Positions 1-11,383 of a stretch of DNA of 64,000 bases are shown here, in pieces. Position numbers and translations under genes: made by a program. How positions within the stretch are numbered: position 1 is the stretch's first letter; each line of letters begins with the position of its first letter. The stretch covers positions 2,937,924-3,001,923 of the forward strand of contig JASSKH010000017.1 of assembly GCA_031763025.1 (NCBI GenBank), written 5' to 3'. Below the pieces are notes generated by a model. It worked only from the letters and a program-made list of their open reading frames with translations. It was not told where the DNA came from and made no database searches. Source of the stretch: Macrocystis pyrifera. Lineage: Eukaryota > Sar > Phaeophyceae > Laminariales > Laminariaceae.

Positions 1-540
1 TGTTCTTTTAGGAATGTTCCCTAGGGTGGATAACCCGTTAGACGAAAGTAATGTTCCTTAACGCAGATAGGACCATGAAGTGAGAAATTCTTTTATCAGC
101 AGAAGAACGATCGGTAGCCATAGGAAAGTTCTGTAGGAGTACATCAGATAAGAGGAACTTAGGAGAACTTGTGGCGTGGGCTGGGACGAGTATATGTAGG
201 CGTCGAGTCCCTCCCCCCTACCTCTCACTTCTCTGCCAGAGCACCTCCTCAGCTCTCGCCATCAATAAAGGAGATCTCAACTAGAAGAAGCGAAGCACTG
301 CTCTCCAGCTGCCAGAAACACCTGCGTCCCTTACCCTTACCCTACCCGGGTCACCACTTTCACATCTGGCGTCGTCGGAAGGATCACACTAACAGGTTAC
401 AGGTATATGCTATAATACACCAATAGTACTGCTGTACGAGCAGAATACGGCATTGCCGCAGTAGTGCCGCGTAGGATATACAGGTGATGCAGTACCCTCG
501 GCGAAACTATTATTTTACACCTCGGAGAACGTACACTAAT
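1..540. other. No feature recognised
   Basis: Unique-looking sequence with no convincing exon, repeat match or RNA gene. Confidence 0.5.
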
Positions 541-1070
541 CTACGTTGTGGGGCCCAACACAGGAACGCGGTAACGTGCTAACATATTGTTAGCACTGGA
601 GGAGCGATCACGGGAACGCGTCAATATGGTGTTAACTGGGAATCCACGAACGTGCACATGCCTTAACGTTATGTTGCTGCTCGGTCTCGTCCAGCTCTGG
701 TACAGTAACATGTGCTATGCCGTGATCAGTCCTTGAATTAACACTGTAACATAGTGTTAGGCTTTGACCAAACACGTGCATCACTCTAACGTGCCCAGAT
801 CGACATCCGCATATTTACTAACACGATAACATAATGTTATTTATTATGCTTGCCTTCCGACAATATAGCGTAGATACCGTTCCTTTCTAAACCGGATATC
901 CTTCCGTAAATCAGTAGTATCCCTCATACGCTTCTCTGCCAGCCGTTTCCCAATTTCCATTCCCCACATCTGTTATTGATGACGCAGCGTTAGACACAAC
1001 ACACTATCATACTGTTGTTCGTTAATAGAAGATAGACCACTGAACTACTCAGTCAGCGCTGACTGAGTAG

Positions 1071-1240
1071 CGCCCAAAGGTACTTATTTTGTTCGTTTAT
1101 AAAGGATAGACCACTGAGCTACTCAGTCAGTTATAAAGGACAGACCACTGGGCTACTCAGTCAGTTATAAAGGACAGACCACTGAGCTACTCAGTCAGCG
1201 CTGACTGAGTAGCTCAGTGGTCTATCCTTTATAAACGAGA
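1071..1240. repeat. Foldback hairpin with tRNA A-box-like core
   Basis: Arms such as GACTGAGTAGCTCAGTGGTC and its complement meet at a CAGCGCTG centre; direct repeats of one arm precede it. GTAGCTCAGTGG matches a tRNA A box, but no B box follows. Confidence 0.75.
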
Positions 1241-1249
1241 AGACAACGC

Positions 1250-1626
1250 TTACGTCACCGTCATGACAGCTTCTGCTGTCGACAACGACAACGTAACACA
1301 CCTCTGCGTGCTACTTGCCCAACTGATGGTCGCACCCCCTAGGGTAATTACCGTCCCCGATACCGAGCGCTTATCGTTCGACGTATCAGCATAATCACCA
1401 TCTCTATACGCAGTCAAATCCAATCCCGAGCCCCGCACAAAAGTCAATCCCATAATCCTGGTCCCGTGGAGGTAAGCCATAATATTCAAAACTGTCTTCC
1501 AGTGCCTCTCCGTTGGGTTGTGGGAGTGGCGCGCCACAGCACGCACAGCGTTCGAGATGTCCGGCCTCGTCATGGTCGACAGCCACATCAAGCTGCCCAC
1601 AGCCTCCCTGTACGGCCAGTCTCCTC
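1250..1626 (-). pseudogene. Ty1/copia Pol fragment (RNase H region)
   Basis: Minus-strand frame beginning PYREAVGSLMWLSTMTRPDI, the well-known copia junction before RNase H, and running through the RNase H start (AYRDGDYAD with catalytic Asp, KRSVSG) to a degraded TLSLSTAEA block. Reverse transcriptase, integrase and LTRs are absent nearby and the C-terminus breaks off, so this is a decayed fragment. It sits between two long hairpins. Confidence 0.9.
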
Positions 1627-1815
1627 AAATGCAAAAGGGAAATCAGGTGGAGAGAACCACCATAAAATAACACTCGACCAGAGAGCCGAAAGTGGAGTGA
1701 ACCACTTGAGTAAAATAACGCACGACTAGGGAGGGGGACAATATGAAGGACAAACCAGGCGCTGATTAGGGGCATGATCAACCCCGGAGGATGTTATCGG
1801 TGGGAGGCCGTATCC

Positions 1816-1930
1816 AGCCCAAAGGTACTTCTTTCGTTCGTTTATCAAGGATAGACCACTGAGCTACTCAGTCGGCGCTGGCTGAGCTGACTGAGTAGCT
1901 CAGTGGTCTATCCTTTATAAACGAACAACT
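1816..1930. repeat. Second foldback hairpin of the same kind
   Basis: Same arms and same lead-in (GCCCAAAGGTACTTCTTTCG) as the one at 1071-1240. Together they bracket the copia fragment. Confidence 0.75.
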
Positions 1931-3523
1931 GTTACCCTTAGGAGGAGTGGTATACATAACACCCTAACGTTACGCTACCATGTTCGCCAGCACTACTAAA
2001 ACATGACATTGTGTTACAAGTGACATACTAATTTGGCTTAACGCAGTAGTGGCCAGCGCTACTAACACTTCGTTATCTGGACCCCCCATCTGATTGCCTT
2101 AGGCTCGGATAACGTAACACTTAACGTACGTTAGATACGTTACAGTCTTCGCCGGCCCCATACGGAACATTATGTTAGGATGTTAGCCTAAATGCGGAAG
2201 TCCCTGTAACATTATGTTACGGTGCTACCGTCAGCAAAGATCTGATGGTAACATTCCGTTACCGCGTTACCAAAAAATCAGTCCGGGTCTAACATTATGC
2301 TACTGAGTTACCGTTGGGGCCGAAGTCGTTCTAACGCACCAATGTTACTACGTTACCCTTTCGATATTCCCGAGATCTAACATGTGTTACCTGTGTTAGT
2401 GGTAAAGCGGCGTGGTGGAGTAACATAACGTAGCCGTGTTATCCAATGTCGCCGACATCTCAGTAGGGGATACCTATAAAAATATCCCCGGGGGGAGAAA
2501 AGCATGGCATCCCCAGTAAACAAACGCCTCCATATTTTACAACATCAAAACAGGGGATATTCAGGAGCTATCCACGCAAAAAGACGTCTCATTTTTTCTG
2601 GAAACCCCGCCAGTACGGTATCCATCTATAACGTAATCTGCACACTCGCGCGTACGACCTAACACGGCAGTAACATATTATTGATGTTCGATTGGGGGTG
2701 TACGTTGTCTAATCTGCTAACTTTTGTGTCGCTACACATATTACATACGAGCTAACACATTAACATAATGCGAGTGTGTTGTCGATCAAATACGTTATCC
2801 ATTTTTGACGTATGTTTTGGTAGCAAGACTTCCCTTGCATAACGTCGCTCGATGGGGACTGCTGCTGTGGCTGATACGGTAACATAATGTTAACGCTGTA
2901 TTGGCCGTATACGTCATCCCTCTAACGTGTGTTACGATACTAGGAATTTCACTACGAACACACTAACATAGCGTTATGTACGCGTTTATTTGGCCGCGTA
3001 CGTTATCCGTCGAAAGGGTGTTACGGTAGCAAGGAAGAATCCCGCTGACACACTAACATAACGTTACTCGCTATAGGCTGATGTCGCTCTTAATAACACG
3101 GTAACATAACGTTAACGCTTGATTGACCATGTATGTACGTTATCCCTTCGACGTGTGTTACGATGGCCTGAAGGAATTCCGCTAACACGCTAACATAGTG
3201 TCACTCGCTTTGGGCGGCATACCCTAACACCGTAACACATATGCTGCGGTCAGTACGGGATCAAGGTACGTAACACTCTAAGATAATGTTACGCGATCGC
3301 CCGCCAATGTCATAACACACTACTGTACTAACACTATGTTATCACAGAATCCAGAAGGTAGTTAACGTACGAGTAGTAGCAAAAATTTACGGGGAGTTTC
3401 CGCTGATGCCTAACATTAACACAAAACGTAACGTGTTGCCTTATCCGAGGCTTGATATTTTTGACAATAGCTCTTCGTAGAACAGTCGGTTGGGGTCGTC
3501 AGATCTGCATAGAATATTGATGA

Positions 3524-3620
3524 CGACGATTGACTGCTTGTCAATTTTATTTACCCCAATAAAATGCAGATACAACGATTGACTGCTTGTCAATTTTATT
3601 TACCGCAAGAAAGTGCAGAT
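3524..3620. repeat. Two-copy ~51-bp tandem repeat
   Basis: CGATTGACTGCTTGTCAATT occurs at about 3527 and 3578 with similar flanks, ending TTTATTTACC then a diverged tail. Confidence 0.8.
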
Positions 3621-3639
3621 AGATGCAAATTTTTCAGGG

Positions 3640-4721
3640 TGCTTGCCAAAAGGCTCACGCGTTCCTTTTCGAAGATAGAAGCAGAGAACTCCCGTCAGCA
3701 GGCAGCGACGGCCGGGAGATGCTTTCTTTGCTATATAAACCTCATGCTCGTGAGTCACGAGGCTGACAAATCCTGGATGACTGTATGTAGTTGATGGCGC
3801 CAAGCAATGACCCCAAACATGAAATCAAAATATAATGTTTACGCACTGCCCGATGAACCTTTCTACCAGGTACGTATGCGCTAGCCCTAAAAGTAATATA
3901 CTGTGGTAACAGTACCATACTAAATGGCAGTTGATTTTTTAGCAACTCTACTGGTCGGAAAAATTGAGTCAAATACATGTGCTAACCCTCACGATGGGAT
4001 CAATCCCTATCTATCGTAGAAGGCGTCCGGGTAGCGCGAAATAACGTTCTTCGAGGTCATTGAGCCCCTCACGTGTGGAGAGCTTAAGAAAATAAGGCAC
4101 CACCCCTATAGGAGTATTCGCTCGTTTGTCGGATGGCAAACACAATATTAACCGTTCCAAGCATCAACACCGAAGTTCTATCCACTGCTGCCGTATCTTT
4201 TTTCTGCTCTCTTCCCGCAACGCCGAGCCGTCTATTTATTGGTAGGTTTGTTTTCGAGACGCGCGCGGCGCTCGTATATTATTATGTTGCTCAGCGCCAC
4301 GGCTACATACAGCAGTAGTTGCGACTCGCTAAGACTCGCGTCTCTCCGTATGCGCGCCGCCGATCAATCAATCAAGCGGTCAATCAATCAATCAACCAAT
4401 ATATCAATCAATAAAGAATCAAAACCCACCTAATCATCAATCACCCGACCAACCAATCAAACGAAAAGCGGTCTGTATGTATTATTAATAATGATGGACA
4501 TTGAAGTCCGTCCTGCACAATGTCGGATGACAAACACAGCAAATATTAACAACATGTCTCTTGTCTTCTCGTCGCTTTTCCTCACCCGCATTCTCAACGT
4601 CAACTACAGACAGCGCGCTTGTTTTCTGTACGTAAAGTATTGTCTTATTATGCACTATTGTTGTTATTGTCGTGTCCCCTCTAGCTATGATCTGTATTAT
4701 GTCCGTATGTATGTCTCGACA

Positions 4722-4781
<60 letters not shown>

Positions 4782-6150
4782 GGGAGAGGCGGGGAGGTAG
4801 GGGGGGAGAGGAGAGGGGGGGGGAGGGGAGGGCAGGGGAGAGGAGATGAGGAGAGAGGAATGGAGGGGAATGGAGGGGGCTGCAAGCCCCTCCCCTTGGC
4901 GCTATCCCCGTCCTCCTCCTCGTCCTCCTCCTCCGACACCGCCTCTCCCTTCTCGTTTCGGTTCCCGCACCTGGTCTGCCTACGAATAAGTGTAGTCTGC
5001 CACTCAATTTCTTGCCGATCGTGCGGGGTGGGGGGCGGGGGGGTACGGGGAGGTTCATCGAACGATTTTTTGTCTTGGCTCCTATCCTTTCCTGTCCATT
5101 AGCGAATAATACCTGGCATCCTGTATATCTCTTGACATCCACGCCGTGCTGTTGCATATTGTTATGTCCATCTCCTGCCTCAAATACCCGCCCCCGTTAG
5201 ACACATTGATATATCTATATACACAATATAGCACCAAAAAAAGTGATAACGTATGATAATCACGAGGCATGATTAGTTTCCTGCTTTGAGAGGCGAACGA
5301 TCTTGGTGCACCATTTTTTTCCCTGTTGTCGTTTTTTTTTTTATTTCTGTTCTTTTATGCCGCGGATCCGCATCAAAACGCCTCGTATATAACAGCAGTC
5401 CATGGTGCTTTTCCTACCACCTCTATACCACGAGAGTAGGGGGGGGGGTAGAAGTAAACCGATGTACCGGTGTAAAAATATTTATAGTATATGATATCGT
5501 CACAATAACTGCTGTATCTCATGTCTCAAGGTGTCACATTTTATTGGTACCTGACCAGGTCATAATTCTACCAGACAGAGTACTTGATGTATCCTGTGGT
5601 GCCAGCCAGCCACCTGCAGCCTGGTATTTATTAACTGTTCTATTAACTGCTGTTTGGATGAGGAGTCCCAAAGAACTACTGTTCCCACATGAATTTATGA
5701 TAATTGATGGCCTGACGAGGGGCGAAGGTACTGGTGTACCGGTGTAGCAGGGGGATATATTCATGGTATACCTGGTACACACATGGTATACCTGGTACAC
5801 AAGTATGTACCAGGTATGATATCATGTGTTATTTTACGGTTGTCACATGTATTTGTACTTGCTTTGACACTATTAATCAGAAACCTCGTCTAATAATAAA
5901 TAGGTTAACAGAATTCTACCGGAACATATTTTTATATAGTAATATCAAGTATGTTTATAAAGAACTGTTATTTTTAACTGATGTTCTTTTGATGGGTAGT
6001 CCAAAAGATCAGTTCTCTACATAAATATTTGATCGTTGGTGGCCTGATAACGGGCTACCTGCTGGCTACGTACGTATTGATGTTGACGAACAATACGTGT
6101 ACAGCAGTACTTCGAAGTATACGTGGAAGTACGTACGCAGACAGCCTCGA
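3640..6150. other. Intergenic, no gene seen
   Basis: Contains an (AATC)n tract at 4363-4460, the poly(G) run and AG-rich stretch at 4724-4890, and TATACCTGGTACAC duplications near 5765-5800. Two stretches (4130-4180 and 4495-4545) share TGTCGGATG(G/A)CAAACACA with loci near 39365 and 41310. Confidence 0.5.
4724..4778. repeat. 55-nt poly(G) tract
   Basis: Pure G run followed by about 100 nt of G/A-rich sequence. No SINE-C body is recognisable beside it, so it may be an orphaned tail or a simple repeat. Confidence 0.9.
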
Positions 6151-6155
6151 ATGAC

Positions 6156-6264
6156 TATTACGCAGGTCCATAGTTTATAGGACCTATGGTACACATAAAA
6201 AGATATATATTCACGCTTTTTTATATATAATATTTGGTCTTATTTACTATGGACCCCCGTAATA
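6156..6264. mobile_element. Family D MITE
   Basis: Left end diverged (TTACGCAGGTCCATAG); right end intact. Confidence 0.88.
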
Positions 6265-6647
6265 AGACATATGCCGCCAAAGCATCACGGAAAACATAAC
6301 TTTCTGGTACTTTTCAACATACACATTCGAGTACGAATATACGGGTGCGTCAAATCGCGTCTCGAGTGCTCCGAAAGCGAGACACACACCACCACCACCA
6401 CTACCACCACCACACCTTCTCTCTCTGCCATGGGCGGCAAGGGAGGCTGGTGGTACTATTAGTTCCGGGAACAGACAACACTCGAGCACATACCTGGTAC
6501 ATACAGCAGTAGGTGTATACCCCCCTTGTCAAGAGACCCGCGATAAGGGCAACAGGTACCTACATAAGGGACGTAAAATTTCTGCCCGCCATTTTTTGCC
6601 CACTGTTTTTAAACTGACTGTAAAGGGGCCGCCAGGGACGTTGGTAC

Positions 6648-6896
6648 GTTAGTACAGCATTTTTTCCTCTTTTTTTTCCCATCTCATTTATTACCTTCGC
6701 CCTTCTTTCTCTATCCCCTGTATAATATACGTGTAAACAGCCGCAACTCAGATCCGTCCGGCGGGGTCACTGCTGTGAGTAGGCTCTTCTCCCACCTCCC
6801 CGCCACGTATGGTGCATGCTTGCATTTTTATCGCGAGAGGAGTTCAGCACTTGACTTTCTTCCTTGGTCGACTCGCGTCGAATTGAGCCTCCCCAC
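6648..6896 (-). mobile_element. SINE-B body copy
   Basis: Reverse-oriented SINE-B body with a T-run at the plus-strand left end. Aligns with 46429-46625 through CTCTTCTCCC and ATTTTTATCGCGAGA. Confidence 0.65.
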
Positions 6897-6901
6897 GCTA
6901 T

Positions 6902-7010
6902 TATTACGGGGGTCCATAGTTAACGGGACCAAATTTTGTTAGTAAAAATATTCAAATGTATAGGTTTTTATGTACACCATAGGTCCTGTTAACTATGGAC
7001 CCCCGTAATA
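6902..7010. mobile_element. Family D MITE (description copy)
   Basis: About 108 bp with ~25-bp inverted ends starting TTACGGGGGTCCATAGTTAA and ending in the complement, flanked by TA on each side. The A/T-rich middle carries ATTTTGTTAGTAAAAATA and AGGTTTTTATGTA. No coding capacity. The TA flanks suggest mobilisation by a Tc1/mariner-type transposase, which is an inference. Confidence 0.92.
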
Positions 7011-7093
7011 GACGCTGTCGACAGGTGGTGTCGTTTTAGAATAATGGATGCCATACAATACGGAGTACTGGAACCCTCGACCCCGACTCCATC

Positions 7094-7438
7094 TATTATT
7101 TATTTATTTATTTATTTATTTTTCATCATCACTTTTACTTTCCAGCCCACTCGTAGGAGGTTTTATTCTCGACGATCTTCTGGACAAGCCGTGGTCACAG
7201 GTGTCGTCCCTTCTCCCCCCCGGTACTTGCCTTTATTTTTTGTCGCGCATAGGGTTCAGCATTCCCACTGCTCGTCGATTTTCATCAAATGTAGCTAACT
7301 CACGCTCTCGCGCTTTCCGCTTATCAATTTTTTATGCAAGAAAAAGTCCCTACGAGCATGCACTCGGTGAGATTTGAACCCACGAAATTGATCTTGACGG
7401 GCACGCGAACCACCTACCAAGCCACCGGAGACGCCGGC
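7094..7438 (-). mobile_element. SINE-A copy 1, tRNA-derived
   Basis: On the minus strand a tRNA-like head carries an A-box-like TGGCTTGGTAGG (7413-7424) and a B box GGGTTCAAATCTC (7369-7381). An unrelated body and an (AAAT)n tail follow, seen as TTTA repeats at 7094-7124. It is homologous along its length to the copy at 8237-8574. A family D MITE abuts its head. Confidence 0.85.
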
Positions 7439-7545
7439 TTATGGGAGTCCATAGTTAATAGGACCTATCATATACACAAAAACCTATATATTTACCTATT
7501 TTTACTGACAGTATTTAGTCCTATTTAGTATGGTCCCCCGTAATA
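7439..7545. mobile_element. Family D MITE abutting SINE-A
   Basis: Left end TATGGGAGTCCATAG touches the head of SINE-A copy 1. Confidence 0.87.
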
Positions 7546-8236
7546 GTAGAGTATTCGAGGTTAACCACTATTAGACCACTGCCGACCTGAAGAACCCTTT
7601 AGATGAAGCCACGTGTGATATAATAGAGTAATTATTCGGCAGCGCGGCGGAGGAGCTGATAATGTTACCAGAAAAGGTGCACTTAAAAGAAGCATACTGC
7701 TGTGCGCGAGCACACAAAGAAGCACACGAGACCCGCGAGGATATCCGAGGATGACCCAGACGCCACAAATTTCCCGTACTGCAAAAAATTATGTCGTTTG
7801 AAGCAGCAAGAGGTACAGTATGTGCCTAAATTCCATTCGAAGGACCCTCACTCAGTCGAACGCGGATTTTACACACAGCCGGAATTATTCACCAGCACTT
7901 CGTACTACAGCAGAAATAGTGGATCAATTATCAGAGTAGTTTCGAACCAGACCGTCATGCACTCGAAAACTGTGTTTTGAAATTTCTTTGCGTTTCAGAG
8001 CTCTCACCCGAAATGTAACATATGACTACGAGTACTTGCTATTTTTTGCAGTACAAGCAGCAGCAGTAGCTCCAGATGATTATTATCTGCCAAGAGAACA
8101 GTTCTTGTCTCCGCGGCGGCAGCTCCAGATAAACGTCGATGGTCGTGACAGCGGATGCGGCTAGCTCGGGTCTCGGGCGTTAGGCGTACTGGTACTCTTC
8201 ACTCCATGTTCCCGATGAGTCGCAGCTCTGCAGGTA

Positions 8237-8574
8237 GCCGGCGTCCCCGGTGGCTTTGGTAGAGGTAGTCCGCGAGCCTATCAAGATCAATTTCGCGGGT
8301 TCAAATCTCACCGAGTGCATGCTCGTAGGGACTTTTTCTTGCGCGAAAAAATGATAAGCGGAAAGCGCGAGAGCGTGAGTTAGCTACATTCGATGAACAT
8401 CGTCGAGCAGTGGGAATGCTGAACCCTATGCGCGACAAAAAAATAAAGGCACGTACCGGGGGGGAGAAGGGACGACACCTGTAACCACGGCTTGTCCAGA
8501 AGATCGTCGAGGGTAAAACGTCCTACGAGTTAGGCTGGGAAGTGAAAGTGATGATGAAAAAAAAAAAAAAAAAA
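8237..8574 (+). mobile_element. SINE-A copy 2, tRNA-derived, poly(A) tail
   Basis: A box TGGCTTTGGTAGAGG (8251-8265), B box GGGTTCAAATCTC (8297-8309), body matching copy 1 and an 18-nt A tail. It forms an inverted pair with copy 1 across about 800 bp. Confidence 0.87.
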
Positions 8575-9266
8575 GTGCTTACGCTATTCGGGGCTCATAA
8601 CCTGTTGGTGAGAGATATTCACATGAGGAGCGTGGTGCGGCCGCTCAGTCACGTCAAACAGTCCAGAGGAGGCAAGTACTGTCAGTCGTAGTCAGTCGAC
8701 TGGTTGCATGAGCTTCTCAGCTCAGAAGAAAGAAAGTTCAAGCCGAAACAGAAGGCGCTCTCAGTTCTGGAGTGTACGAAGATGAGCGTGAAGTGATGGG
8801 CATGCGATCAATCTTCTATCAAAACTCGGCAAAGATGCACGCTCTTCACGGCTACATAGGTCTACCACGCGGGTTGGCGTACTGACCGACCCACAGCAAT
8901 GCTCCTTGATAATACGAGTCGTATATATGGAAAGTTAGGTAGCGGCGCCTCCAAGTGAGTACACGCAAGGGAGAACTACGGACACCTTCGAATTTTACAT
9001 TGTTGTAGGAAAGCCCTTTAGGTAAACCTACCGTAGGGAAATACATGCATAAATTTCGTTGAGTGCCCCTGATCCGCACGGACAACGGGTGTGTAGCCGG
9101 TGCTGATAGAGATTCTTAATGTTATCGATACTAGTCGCGGTATCGTCGTCAATCGTTTGGGACGATCGTCTGTTGACTGTACAGCACTTCTCACTAGCCT
9201 ACATAGTCACGTGACTATACTCGTACCGGCCAGCGCGTATAGGGTTACCGTAGTGCATACAAAGCA

Positions 9267-9430
9267 TTTGCTCAGGAAGGAAAAGTACATCAAACTACGC
9301 GAAACGGACAGAGGTCCATGATTCATTGTAGTTTTACGCTTGAACTTGCAAACTTGCGACTTGACAATACCAAGAGTCCCGCCGCCATACTTCATCAGGA
9401 AAAAGCAGCCCTGGCGCCACAACACCGTAC
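9267..9430 (+). repeat. Dispersed repeat E, copy 1
   Basis: Shares GCTCAGGAAGGAAA, CGGACAGAGGTCCATGATT and GCCAAGAGTCCCGCCGCCAT-type blocks with 19777-20005. Directly precedes the telomere-array element. Confidence 0.7.
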
Positions 9431-9454
9431 GTATTCGACGCGACCTATGTGCAG

Positions 9455-9745
9455 CTGAATCTTGCACAAAACTTTGTGCAGGATGCGGGTCTTGCGGCCG
9501 GCCGCCCGGCGTTCTTTGGAAAAAACGCCGTCAAAACACGCAGCGGAGCCACGTGACTGCCCCTGCCGACCTCGAGCCCCCCACAGGGTTGGGGTTCGGG
9601 TTGGGGTTCGGGTTAGGGTCAGGGTTAGGGTTAGGGCCAGGCCTGGGGTTGGGTTGGTCTGGGTCCACGTACAAGGTTGAAATTGACGGCACTTCCTGCA
9701 CAAAGTTTTGTGCAGGATGCAGCTGCACATAGCGGGCACCTACGT
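9455..9745 (+). mobile_element. Element with internal telomere-like array, copy 1
   Basis: GCACAAA(A/G)TTTTGTGC-type palindromes bound a unit containing a GGTTGGGGTTCGGGTTAGGG-like array (about 9589-9655). Flanks (AAAACACG, CTGCCGACCTCGA, GTACAAGGTTGAAATT) recur around a similar array in reverse at 41985-42330. Confidence 0.72.
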
Positions 9746-9748
9746 GCT

Positions 9749-9870
9749 TCTTTATCAGGCTCTCCCCCCACAACCGTTCAGGGCGCTTCTTCACCGGCAC
9801 ACCTCCACTACCACCTCCAAAACTCGCTCCGCCAGAAGCTGGGGCACCCGACTTGGATTGCTTTGTAGCG
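9749..9870 (-). pseudogene. Gly-rich coding relic, copy 1
   Basis: Minus frame KSGAPASGGASFGGGSGG followed by KKRPERLWGESLIKK. Homologous at DNA and protein level to 10815-10925. Source gene unknown. Confidence 0.55.
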
Positions 9871-10009
9871 GGGATGAATAGTTAATCGCGGACATGCTAT
9901 TCAATGCTCCGAGCTTGCACGTGCTGTTCTTGGGCGGAGAGCAAGCCTCACCAACTTCAACGAAAGAGAGCCTGTCTCACCGCTGAAAATAAATAAACTG
10001 GAAATTATC

Positions 10010-10455
10010 TTGAACGTAGTGTAGGGTCGGCTACCTCGCTCATTTTTTACGGGGTTTGGATTCCGAGTCGAGTAATGAGCATCCATTTTTCGTTTTTTTT
10101 TTTTTTATATTTTTTTGTAATATCTTGAAATTAGTGTAGGGTCGGCTATCTCGCTCAGTTTTGATGGGATTTGGATTCCGAGTCCAGTATTGCCCATTCT
10201 TTTTTTTCGATTTATTTTCGGATTTCTTTTTGTAATATATTGAAATTAGTGTATGATTGGCCACCTCGCTCAGTTTTTAACGGGCTTTCGATTTTAGGTC
10301 CAGTTTTGAGCATCTATATTTCGACTTTTTTTCGGATAAGTTTTGTCAGATTTGTTTTAAATCTTGAATTTAGTGTTAGATTTTTCAATCTTGAATACTG
10401 TGGGGTTTATCTTGGATTTAGTGTGGGTAATTTTTATCTTGAGGTTAGTGTGAGG
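10010..10455. repeat. Satellite-like ~115-bp tandem repeat
   Basis: Three decaying units each beginning TCTTGAAATTAGTGTAGGGT-like, with CCTCGCTCA and GGATTCCGAGTC in the middle, then shorter echoes of CTTGAATTTAGTGT at 10360-10455. Confidence 0.8.
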
Positions 10456-10554
10456 GAGTAAACAAAGCCAAGAACGCAAAGAAAGCAAAGATTTTGACAA
10501 TTGTTGTCGTAGACTTGCTGAGCGCGAGGCATGTGTGCTTACAATCAAGTGAAG

Positions 10555-10925
10555 ACAAAGACAAACTTGCCGACTCGAACACCAATCGATGGCGAACCTC
10601 CACTGCTGTCCGCCTCGCAGAAACCACTGAGCCTGGTGTTCTCCCCGGTGCCCCAATGGTGCTTACGGATGTTGCAGAACACCTGGCAGGTGTCCGGATC
10701 GTCGATCCTCCGCGTGTCGCGCACTCCGTAGGTAGAGTTGCTGCTCTTCCTGGTTTTGCGGAGGATAAATCTTCTGCAGGGCTTTTCGTCGGGCAGGGCC
10801 AGAGCGGGTCTCCTTTTTGAGGCTCTCCCCCCACGATCGCCCAGGACCCTCCTCCACCACCTCCAGAACTCGCCCCGCCAGCACCTGGGGCACCTCTACC
10901 TGGCTTGGATCGATTTGCCGGGGTT
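10555..10925 (-). pseudogene. Gly-rich coding relic, copy 2, with longer tail
   Basis: Minus strand: a Gly-rich start (GAPGAGGASSGGGG) in one frame, then a shift. From about 10800 the frame PALALPDEKPCRRFILRKTR ... DDPDTCQVFCNIRKHHWGTG is stop-free to a TGA near 10550 and strongly G/C-ending at third codon positions. This looks like real former coding sequence with a frameshift. Near-identical flanks (AATCAAGTGAAGAC versus AATCAAGTAAAAAA; CGCTGAGCG) bracket it as direct repeats (10461-10555 and 10960-11075), suggesting a mobile or duplicated unit. Family not recognised. Confidence 0.5.
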
Positions 10926-11383
10926 TTTTTTCCCGGGAAAAAAAAGTCGTGGTACGATATGCAAGCACGCAAAGAAACCAGAGAACTCGAAGAAAGCAAA
11001 TATCGTAGGAGCGACAATAATTCGTCGTAGATTCGCTGAGCGTGAGGCAGGTCATTATAATCAAGTAAAAAAAGAACGACAAACGTAAGTAGGTTTATAA
11101 CTAACAAAACGTATGTTTTTAGAGGGTTCTTTGAATCTCGCCGACTTCGTAACTTTGATCTCCGGGGCACCCCCTCCGCCACGGACGGTAGCATTATCTA
11201 GCAGCACACTGTCACCACCATTCGTATAGTCTCCGACGTTAACGCTCTCGAAAATAACAAATAGGAAATCGGCGAGATTCGGAGTCTCGACCCAACCTTG
11301 GTGGTTGTATAGCACTACTCACTAAGAGCCTTCTAAGTCACGTGACTCTGTGGGCTGGTGGATAGTGTTGTATAAACAGCATC

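Larger units (their letters stand above)
580..3440. repeat. Field of dispersed TAACAT..ATGTTA palindromes
   Basis: Roughly 30-40 variants of TAACATAATGTTA, GTAACATTATGTTAC and half-sites GTGTTAC/CTAACAC occur in this stretch and are rare elsewhere in the window. The copia fragment and hairpins interrupt it (about 1030-1930). From about 2690 to 3235 it becomes a degenerate tandem repeat with TTGGCCG..TACGTTATCC starting each unit of ~85-130 bp. No gene is seen. Confidence 0.8.

Noticed and set aside
1180..1230. Functional tRNA gene suggested by GTAGCTCAGTGG
   Set aside because: No B box, anticodon stem or acceptor stem; the sequence folds as a simple hairpin.
4681..5157. Proline- or glycine-rich frames across the G-run
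   Set aside because: They are translations of homopolymer and AG-rich sequence, open on both strands.
8852..9085. Minus-strand 77-codon frame
   Set aside because: Looked protein-like at first, but no known motif, no splice context and no second copy was found.
9589..9655. Chromosome end or simple healed break
   Set aside because: Unique flanks continue on both sides, and the same flanks surround another array at 42093-42160.
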